Assembly: GCA_001600615.1 (NCBI GenBank)
Contig: BCKK01000003.1
Coordinates: 1 to 26,165 of the forward strand
Length of the DNA: 26,165 nt
Direction of reading: 5' to 3'
Origin: Dioszegia crocea
Lineage: Eukaryota > Basidiomycota > Tremellomycetes > Tremellales > Bulleribasidiaceae
Shown: positions 18,760-26,165 of the stretch, piece by piece
Layout: every line of letters starts with the position of its first letter
How positions within the stretch are numbered: the first letter of the stretch is position 1
Notes under the pieces: generated by a model
Told to the model about the DNA's origin: nothing
What the model saw: only the letters and a program-made list of their open reading frames with translations
Database searches by the model: none
Translations under genes and position numbers: made by a program

Positions 18760-20773
18760 TCAACCTCGAGCTGTTGCATCTTGACCACGCCTTATCCGAA
18801 GCACGTGACCATAACTATACAGCGCAAAGGGGACTGCGGAAAGGGCCAGGGCAATACTGCCGACTATGGACGAAGCGATCGATGGGGAAACGGTAGCGTA
18901 CTGCACATCAGTGGCCGCCGTTCACACAGACACACCAACTTGGACCCGACCAAAGGAAGGAGCCCGCTCGCGAGATTCCGCGTAAAGCTATGAGCTGCCT
19001 GCGCCGAGCTCGATTCTCGCTCATACGAGTCGGCCAAGTAATTACTGCTCCATCAACTGACGGCCCATGTGTCGCATACTAACAAGATCCCAGTATACAC
19101 GGCAAAGATGCCCCAGTTGCCTAGTACCATAAAAGCAGCAGGGATAGGCCAGGGTATCCCGATGCGTGCAGTCCAAGCCGTACCGAAAGTCGATGTGGCA
19201 AAGAGAACAGCCCCAAGCATACAGTAGTACAGCCTAAATTCGGGCTCGGCCTTTCCAGAACGGCGTGTCACAGCGCGTGTGTATAGTCGGTCCTGGTGCT
19301 GATTTGAGATTGCACCGAGTAGGGCTCCGAGGGGCAGGGTTCTGATGTCAGCTATACCTCGTAGCGGGGACGTACAATTGAAGCAGGCCCAGTGCGGTCT
19401 GATTGAACCCATATGCGCGAAACACGACAGAAGACGCTACTCCGCTCAGGAAGATACATGCCCACGTGAAGCCGGCCCAAATAGATATGGTCGCGACGAT
19501 AGGATCAGTGAGTAGTAATTCTGACCAGCGTCAGCATCGCACATGCATCGCACCTGCTTAGTATCAGTGACATCTCACTGAAGGGTTTCAGTAGAGCTGC
19601 GCCGCGCTGTGGGACACTGATCGAGGCTTCCAAATCCCGCATACAGCAGCCGTACATCTGGCCCGATTCGAGGCGGAGGCGAGCCGAATGGTAGGCGAGG
19701 ACGACGTCAGACCTCGTCTCGCGTAGAAAGAGAATGTTGAAAAGGCCGGCAAGCGTAGCTACAGCGCAAAGGATCTGTTTGTCAGCCAGAACCAGACCCA
19801 GGTACATACCCCATAAGACCAAGAAAGCCCCAAATGGCTTCCAATGTATCCAAAAGCCGCTCCACCGAACCCCTGAGAGCTCAATCACAACTCGTGATAT
19901 GGAGAATATCGACTAACCTGGCCAAAGAACACCATGAATGAAAGCAGTGTGAGTGGCAAGCCACGGTGAGTGGGTGTGTAGAGGTCTGCAACAGTTCCAC
20001 CAACCATGGCATTGATACCGCCAGCTGCTGCGCCTTGCTAGATGTCAGCATTTAGCGCGGGTGAAGGCATACTATCGCTCTGACGAACAGTAGCCCTGGC
20101 AAGCTCGTTGTAAAAATCTGCGGCAAGAATAGTATGGCGTTACAGAAGATCAGCACGACTGACTGGAGAACTCACAGGAACGCCGACCAGTGATACACGG
20201 TCGAACGGCCAAACTACATCAGCCCATTCCCTTCAGACATTCACTTACTGTCTCGCTGAAGGGCGCAGCAACCATGGACGCCATAGCCAGCGCCGTAGTG
20301 AATACCGTCAAGCTCAACAAGAAGCGCTCATCCTTGACCTCAAATTTAGCCGCACCCTGGATGGCTAAGGCAGCGACCGAAGTCATATTGGCTGCTATGA
20401 ACGTAAAGTTCAGCGCAGTGACCAGAACGATCATGGCCTTCATTTTTGGTGTCCAGTTTTGCGGATCCTATAGACACAATGAGCTATGAGTATAAGCGGG
20501 ACGTACCTCGGGGTCTCCGTCGAGCCATGATATCAGTATACCTTGCTTGACGTCCCCGTCGTATTCGTATCGGATCGTTTGCAAGCGGAAGTTATCCGCA
20601 CTTTTGGCAACCGGTGGGCGCCAATAGAAACTAGCTAGACGGCGGAGTACGGCCGAAGAGTCGATGTAATCTGTAATTGAGGAAACCATGGGGCTTCTTG
20701 TGTCGCTGAGTAAAGTCGTATCAATGCAGAGACAGCAATAATCAAACACCCAGTTCCGGAGTGAAGCAACCAT
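18760..20773 (-). CDS. MFS drug/H+ antiporter-like transporter, copy 2
   Basis: Twelve-helix major facilitator of the fungal DHA1 type. From ATG 20773 the N-terminal tail reaches DGDPE, then intron 20468-20506, then PQNWTPKMKAM and helix NFTFIAANMTSVAAL. Later parts: the FGRSTVYHWSAF loop; QGAAAGGINAMVGGTVADLY; GFGGAAFGYIGSHLG; LRETRSDVVLAYH; WAGFTWACIFLSG; IPWPIPAAFMVLGNWGIF; NYLADSYERESSSAQAAHSF; and a basic tail ending at TGA 18760. Introns are about 33-60 nt. The central loop between VVLAYH and LLTDPIVATIS (about 19500-19690) could not be joined in one frame, so integrity is unproven. Substrate unknown; its place between arsenic genes does not show a role in arsenic. Confidence 0.72.
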
Positions 20774-20853
20774 GTTTTCCGTCGGAAGCGTGCATGACCC
20801 TGTGACAAACCTTGCGGAGGCATCGGGAGGCATCCGGGAAATCGACGCGTCGA

Positions 20854-21454
20854 GGCCCAAGCTGATTCACAGCCGCTATTGCTTTCGCCTCCACCCCTAG
20901 AATCGCCCTTCAGTCCCTACAACATACGCCTCATCCACAGATGTTAGCCAGTATGAATCAGCCAACGTACGCTTCGCTCGTCAAGCGGCTATAACCCCGC
21001 GGAGCGTTCCGGCACTCCCCTTGTTACGTACGTTACATAGCCGCCCGTCACGCATAGTTTCACAACTCCTCCTACCATGCCTGCCGCCATCCCTACACGT
21101 CCCAATCTGCAAAATCTACCTTCACTACCGTAAATCACCTTCATGCTCCCAAACCGCTCAACCTTGTCAGTCAGATCTCTGTCGACAGGTACGCCTACTT
21201 CTACGCTATCGTCGACGATAGCATGACGACCTGCCGGGCTGCTGTCAAGCTTCACGACGAGGATGTAGCCAAGAAGCACACCTGGGTTTGCTCTCCTGCC
21301 AATGCCAAGAAGCTGAACACCTCACGCCCCTACTGCAACATGCTCAAGCCCTAAGAGGCCGGTTTCTGGTTCAAGGGGTGACGGGTGAGCACATGTATCG
21401 ATATGTTTCTATCGAATTAGCTACTCGTTAACCCGCTATCCTTCAGGAGAGGCA
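20854..21454 (+). other. Unassigned stretch with a small open frame
   Basis: A plus frame ending at TAA 21354 contains YAYFYAIVDDSMTTCRAAV and then HTWVCSPANAKKL. It has a protein-like composition and three cysteines, but I do not recognise a family. It may be the 3' exon of a lost gene. The overlapping minus frame 20989-21279 is also open. Nothing else seen. Confidence 0.3.
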
Positions 21455-22262
21455 AAGCGCGAGAGATGTCAGGAGGCCTCGGTCGCATGAGAGACGAGTT
21501 GGTGGATCGGATGAATAACAAAGAGCGCAAGTCGATGGCGGACAGCAGGTCAGTATTAGGCCGCAAGTGGCTCACTGCGGTCCCTTACAATGCCACTGGC
21601 GAACTTTCCAACTTCGAAATCTCCTGTGCCCTCCACTACCGAACCTTACTCCCCCTTCCCTTCTCTATCGACACTGCGGCAGTATTCCCAAGCTCGGACA
21701 CGAAAAGCTGTGCCGCGGTCTTACCGGACCTTACACACCATCGTCTGGCTCAACGCGATTGTGAAAGCAATCGCCGACACTCTACCAGGGTCGACATGGC
21801 TACCACTGAGCACGATTTCAAGGTCTACTCTCCTTGGTGACAAGGTACACAGATCGCTTACGAGCACAAGGGTGGAATCGATGGCCGCTTCCGCAGCAGA
21901 CGCTCACTCTTGGGAAAAAAACGCTCTTCAAATTACAGCAGCACCTGAATGGCATGGCGTGCACAGGGAGACGGTGAAGAACGTGGCAGGGAGTTCCGGC
22001 AGATTCTCTCCACTGGTGTGCTCTGTCGGTGGTCTGATAGGATGGAGATGACGAAGAGGTTGAAGGAATGGCGGAAGGCGGTGTCGCTAGTGGTGTGGGA
22101 GTGGATGCTGCGGAGATGTCGCTGGGAGTGGTGGGAGCGCCTGGGAAGACGTAGGAGGTGTAAAGGCGGCGACTAGTTAGATATGAGAACTCGTAGCAGC
22201 AATATATACCTCAAATACTTTATGAATGCGACTCAATCACCTTCAAGCAACCCCCTAACCCT
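21455..22262 (+). mobile_element. CRE-type LINE fragment ending in telomere repeat
   Basis: It starts inside the coding region (RDELVDRMNNKERKSMADS, matching the copy at 14803-15789) and keeps LGRKWLTAVPYNATGELSNF and a frame-broken finger. It then passes to VKNVAGSSGRFSPLV and WEWMLRR, with an internal deletion and frameshifts. The tail stops in ACTCAATCACC, and a few bases later comes CCCCCTAACCCT (22251-22262), one and a half units of a Cryptococcus-type telomere repeat. Confidence 0.8.
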
Positions 22263-22895
22263 GATCGTTTGCTCGTGACAGGGTCAGTGATCCTCCGGGT
22301 TGTAAATTCGCGCACTTCTTTGGTGGGCATGAGGAAATGCGCATAAACCTCAACCTTGAATTTTGGACACGAGGACGTTCGTTCCAGACTGCGTAAATGG
22401 TCCTTAATTCTCCATCCTGAGCACTATATAGCAACAACTCACATGCGCTTTCTGTCAGTAGCGCTCAGCACACTCTCGTGCTGGACATTGACGTCTTGAA
22501 GTTCTATGTCATCTTTGCCAATTCACATTTACGTTGGCCGTATTTGCCTGTCCCGCGCTATTCAGTAGATTGTTCAATATCCAGAGTTTTTGCACCGATC
22601 ACAATAGCGCCGTTCACTAACAGAGCTGTCCGAGGAGTCATCCACTCGTTCACGGTTCACAACATGGCTGAATGCCAACGCACATCTGCTTCACTAACCG
22701 CATGGGGAGGGAAGCACTGAGACGCTTGACCGCCTGTCAAGCTCTACACGTTCTTTTACCTTGTTGCCGAATATTCAACGTAGATGACCAACCTATGGTC
22801 AAAGTAGGTAGTGTACACTCCCGCGTATTGACATCGCCATCCCGTGGCGAGCGGCATCTTCAGCACAATCCCGATAGTAGCATTTCTCATATTCC
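22263..22895. other. Unassigned stretch before arsH
   Basis: No recognisable gene or repeat. Short plus-strand frames have no motifs. It would include the arsH 3' flank. Confidence 0.4.
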
Positions 22896-23905
22896 TTACT
22901 GATTTGAGGATAATGCTGTACTATCTTTCTCCGCCTCTTTCTCTGCCTGTGTGAAGAGTCGACCCTTGGCTAATTTCTCTATACATTCACTGAAGCGGTC
23001 ACTTAGTAAAGAGAAATGAGGTCGGATGATGATGGCGACCTTGACGAGTTCCTCGCATACGTCAACCAGGCGGTCGCGGTTGGAGGAAGGCAGTAATCTA
23101 CCGGCAGGCGAGAAGGATTTCCATGCGAGTGGTAGGGAAGACTTGGTGCGTCAGATCTCAATGCAGCCTGCGTCTAGCCAACCCACGCACCTGAGTCCGG
23201 TATGACAAACAGCTGCATCCACCTGCCCAGTATGCGGAGGGTGTTGACGGTGTTGAAGGATTGACTGCCTCCGTTCACCTACCGCATCGGTCAAGGCTAA
23301 CTATCGTATCGCTGGAAGACTTACTTGAGCAAATGCAAGGCATTTTCTTGCGACGGCCGCACCGACCAAATAGTCAGCGGTATCCAGTCAACTATTATGC
23401 TAGCTGTGAAGATCCTTATGCCGGCGTGACACTTGCTCTGGTTCTTCATGACCGCCGTTCCCATGTTGTTCGGGCGAGCACCAAAAGTGTGCGTCACTCC
23501 AATCACTGAGGCTCCGTAACTCCGATACTTTGGGATGTTCCACTGAGTATTCATCCTTGACGGGCAAGCCCAGCGGATCAAATACGCGTACGTCGCAACC
23601 TAGGCGATTCAGGATTCGGGCCGCCTCATAAGCCATCAGTCTGGAGTACGATCTGATCCCTAAGATCAGCCTACATCTATACACGGATAGTAGCTTGATG
23701 ACATGCTTACCGCTCTCGCAAAATGCCATACAGGACCAAGACTTTCAATCGCCCTGCTTCCGCAGTGCCGATCTCCGCAAATCCTCTTGCTGTTTCCAAC
23801 GCCAAAATCTCGGTCCAATCCTCCGATTACTTCCGGTCCGTTTAGGCCTTTTTCAGCTCCTGGTACTGGAGAGAGCAGGAATGGATGATAAGAGTCGGAC
23901 GTCAT
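22896..23905 (-). pseudogene. arsH: ArsH organoarsenical oxidase/FMN reductase, frame-broken
   Basis: ArsH is an NADPH:FMN reductase that oxidises methylarsenite and related trivalent organoarsenicals. Exons recognised: 23867-23905 (MTSDSYHPFLLSP), 23711-23820 (RLKVLVLYGILRER), 23437-23652 (SYSRLMAYEAARIL, FDPLGLPV, WSDAHFWCSPEQHG, TAVMKNQ), 23325-23391 (DWIPLTIWSVRPSQ), 23191-23278 ([19 protein letters not shown]) and 22896-23141 (LVDVCEELVKVAIIIRPHF to TAA). The GXXRXXS flavin-site pattern and SPEQHG are present. Intron 3 (23392-23436) has a GCAAGT donor. Lesions: about 5 nt missing after SPEQHG near 23458; a one-base mismatch across intron 4 (23279-23324); and one extra base before intron 5 (23142-23190). 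Read literally, a stop follows soon after the first lesion. An upstream coding exon cannot be excluded. Confidence 0.88.
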
Positions 23906-24285
23906 CCCGCTGTGAAAGTGACGGGTGAGTGAAATAGCTGGAAGACGAAATATGACTCGCAATGGGGTGTGATGCGGCGATTTTGGGGAGGTATGACGAA
24001 GATTACCAGCGAGCCTGGCGCGCAGAAGTCCTGCGCAAGCGAAAGGTTTGTATAGCATGAATGTAGTCAGAGAGAACTTCCCTCACGTTCCCAATACGTG
24101 TTTTCAGCTCCACCTCCACCTCGGGAAACGCGTCGTCGTTTCGGATGATCATATTCGATATCAAATTCAATTCCCTCTCTTTAGCCAACTTACGCATTCA
24201 GTTGCGCAATTAGTAGTGATTGCTTTTTCTCTTGTACTATACTATCGACCGTCACAACATGTTGCCTAGATCTGGCGTCACACGA
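23906..24285. promoter_or_regulatory. Divergent intergenic region, arsH and oxygenase
   Basis: About 380 bases between two divergent starts. I see no copy of the 20-bp repeat found between ACR3 and the reductase. It may hold upstream exons for either gene. Confidence 0.35.
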
Positions 24286-25685
24286 ATGTGCATGAGATCC
24301 GCATTCTTGCTCAAGAAATCCGGGTTCGCGAGCTCAAGCAAGGACCGAGTGACGGCATTCAACTACCTCGCTCCTCTAGATCGCTTAAACCCCCCAGGAC
24401 CACCGTACAGAGTGAGCAGTCAAACTATGGCATGCCAGTTCCACAGCCGTGGTTGACAATAAAGTACACCTTTCGTGCGCCCATAGGTGTCCCAGACCAT
24501 AACGAGCTCTTGGAATAACACCAGTTTACTGTACATCCCTCTTATAAGCTCGTCTTGTTACGAATCAAAACTTACAATCCAAAGTTGAATGATATCAGAA
24601 AGTTCGAGAGTGACATTGGATTGGACAGATCGGGTTTTGGAGTGTTGTACGATGTACCCACGGGTTTCTCCTCATGGGACGACGATTATGCGATTCGGAC
24701 GACTTACTATAACGATACCATCGAGCGCGTTATATATTTGGTGCTCAGGCTTAAGCTGATCATAGATTGCTCAAATCGCGGTTGGGGGCTACAAAGGTCA
24801 CCGTGTAAGTTTATGAGAACTGGCCGTTTACTTACCGACGGCAGATTTGACCACACCTTGCGAAGGCGAAACAAGGCGACCGATCACATCCCGGATCAAC
24901 TGGGTAAGGTGAGTGTATATGTGTTTAGGACGTACATACATGCGAAGTCTAAAGGAGCCAGAGACAGCCGGTCTATCGAGGTGCGTACAATCCCCTCCCA
25001 TTCCGCCCCCTCTCCACTTCACCCTTGTCGTAAATGCATCAACGAAGATGCTGAAGCATGCTAGTCCATGTGGATCAGACTCCCGCCTCTGGCCGAGACA
25101 GAGTATACCGCCATGATACGGAAACAGTAAATGAACTCCTCAAGGCCCGTATTCAAATCATCAACGTCTGGAGACCCCTTCGTGGTCCGGTCCTAGATGC
25201 ACCTTTGAGCCTGTGCCATAGGATGAGCATGTATGATGCGGACTTTGTACATGCAGACTTGCGATATCCTGATAGGTACGTTACGGTATTCATTTCGTGA
25301 GAAATATGCAGAATTATAAAGCTGAATGACGGGCCAGACTCGGATCGACCTACCTCGTACACCATAATCCCGACCACAAATGGTACTACCTCTCCGAAAT
25401 GCAGCCGAACGAAGCGGTACTCCTTAAAGTGGGTGTCAATCTTCCCCCGGGCCAGGACGCGGACTAACGGGTATCTTCAGTGTTTTACAATAAGCACCCA
25501 AAAATGGTTGCGGCGCATTCGGGGTCAGTTCTGCTCCATGCTCATCGTTCAGAATCGCATCCGAGAATACACAGCTGATACTTTGCGGCTTCAAACTCGA
25601 TGTAGATGAAGACGCCGAATATTTGCCAAGGCAGAGTATCGAGATCCGATGTCTGGTATATTACCAAAATCAGCGTGTAGATTAG
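24286..25685 (+). pseudogene. CmcJ/NvfI-like (GA4-desaturase family) oxygenase, probably decayed
   Basis: Fungal family related to Fe(II)/2-oxoglutarate enzymes, often in secondary-metabolite clusters. Blocks in order: VTAFNYLAPLDR, YTFRAPIGVPDHN, SGFGVLYDVPTGFSSWDDD, FDHTLRRRNKATDHIPDQ, HVDQTPASGRDRVYRHD with the HXD iron-binding pair, IQIINVWRPLRGPV, YLVHHNPDHKWYYLSEM, and SIEIRCLVYY near the stop at 25685. The introns after YPDR and VLLK are canonical (GTACG and GTGGG donors). Problems: after VLLK|CF the expected continuation lies one base out of frame, in a T4 run near 25486; and the joins after DHNELLE and between HVAAHS-like and DEDAEYLPRQ segments are not clean. It may be a pseudogene or have introns I misplaced. 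Divergent from arsH. Substrate unknown. Confidence 0.68.
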
Positions 25686-25823
25686 CCATGCACATACTCG
25701 GTATGTATACTGCTAGCACAACATGGTACTAGGGTATGTGTGAGGCGTCTGAAAATGTCGAAGCAGTAGGGTGTGTGCATCACTGGGTGCTGGAGTATTC
25801 CAGACCGGAAGTCTTTCACTGAT
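25686..25823. other. Short spacer, nothing recognised
   Basis: Between the oxygenase stop and the right-edge retrotransposon tail; no feature seen. Confidence 0.4.
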
Positions 25824-26165
25824 GGGTGGTTGAATTACAAGTATATAGTATTTAAGGTATATGTTGCTGCTACAAGTTCCCATACCTAACCTCTGACCGC
25901 ACTCAGGACTGCCACGTCTTTGCTCGTGCTCTCACTAGGCCCAACGACATCCTCCGCAGCATCCACTCCCAAGCGACTTCCGATACCCTTCGACTTCCAC
26001 TCTTCCATCCTCTTCGCCGTCTCCTTCTCTATCAAACCTCCAGCCGAAAAGACCAAAGGTGAGAACTGGTCCATGCCTCCTGCCACGTTTCTCACCGTCT
26101 CCCTGTGTACACCGTTGAGATAGCGCTGTAACTGGACCAGCGTCTTATCCCAAGGTGTAGCGTCT
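25824..26165 (-). mobile_element. CRE-type LINE 3' end, right edge copy (inverted)
   Basis: Read right to left it encodes VQLQRYLNGVHRETVRNVAG, FSPLVFSAGGLIEKETAKRM and, in a shifted frame, WEWMLRRMSLGLVRAR. A stop and a tail ending AACCACCC at 25824 follow. It continues beyond the window. Around the SKGI position a frameshift separates the last 25 or so codons. Its last ~155 bases repeat 1-150 in inverse orientation. Confidence 0.8.

Larger units (their letters stand above)
16507..20853. repeat. Segmental duplication, copy 2 (longer form)
   Basis: Matches 9364-12083 but keeps the ~1.84 kb between 16997 and 18836 that copy 1 lost. It lacks the 192-bp insert of copy 1 and so shows the empty site. 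The right limit lies near ATCGACGCG at 20853. It contains the antiporter and MFS genes tail to tail. Confidence 0.9.

Noticed and set aside
10077..20773. MFS transporter as an arsenic or organoarsenical exporter
   Set aside because: Motifs show only a general DHA1-type facilitator; no residue or neighbour evidence beyond location supports an arsenic substrate.
20989..21279. Minus-strand open frame of 96 codons
   Set aside because: Glycine/valine-rich shadow with no motif; the opposite strand frame is equally open, so neither can be preferred.
1..26165. Bacterial-style operons, CRISPR arrays, rRNA or tRNA genes
   Set aside because: No regular spacer-repeat array, conserved rRNA segment or convincing cloverleaf seen by eye; gene structure is clearly eukaryotic.

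Overview
This window looks like a subtelomere-like accessory island of a basidiomycete yeast, most likely a tremellomycete (Cryptococcus/Kwoniella relatives). The evidence is eukaryotic genes split by many very short GT..AG introns (35-58 nt, CTGAC/CTAAC-type branch sites), a BED-finger hAT transposase, a Ty1/copia relic, and at least six fragments of a non-LTR retrotransposon with a C-terminal restriction-like endonuclease (CRE/R2 type). Several of these fragments end in CCCC(C)TAA. That equals the telomere repeat of Cryptococcus and fits the telomere-associated CRE-clade element known there (Cnl1).

Layout. 1-222: two chained retrotransposon tails with telomere-like remnants. 233-1771 (-): an apparently intact 10-exon ACR3 arsenite permease. 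2266-2765 (+): an ARR2/Ych1-like rhodanese-type arsenate reductase, divergent from ACR3 and missing an AG at its second 3' splice site. 3053-4853: a copia reverse-transcriptase relic between ~190-bp direct repeats. 4908-9363: a nearly complete hAT transposon with 13-bp perfect terminal inverted repeats. 9364-12083 and 16507-20853: two copies of one segmental duplication holding a CPA2-like cation/proton antiporter (+) and an MFS transporter (-), tail to tail. Copy 1 has lost ~1.84 kb and gained a ~192-bp MITE-like insert. 12083-12680: nested retrotransposon pieces. 12751-13523 (-): a possible bZIP-like gene. 14718-15830 (-): the longest retrotransposon fragment. 21455-22262 (+): another one. 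22896-23905 (-): a recognisable but broken arsH. 24286-25685 (+): a CmcJ/NvfI-like oxygenase gene, divergent from arsH and probably also decayed. 25824-26165 (-): a retrotransposon fragment that is an inverted copy of the left edge.

Functional reading. Three arsenic-detoxification families (As(III) efflux, As(V) reduction, organoarsenical oxidation) lie within 24 kb, with transporters and mobile elements between them. Efflux looks functional. The reductase hangs on one non-canonical splice site. arsH has at least three frame lesions. I infer an arsenic-resistance island that was expanded and is now eroding through transposition, duplication and deletion in a telomere-proximal setting. I saw no rRNA, tRNA or CRISPR.
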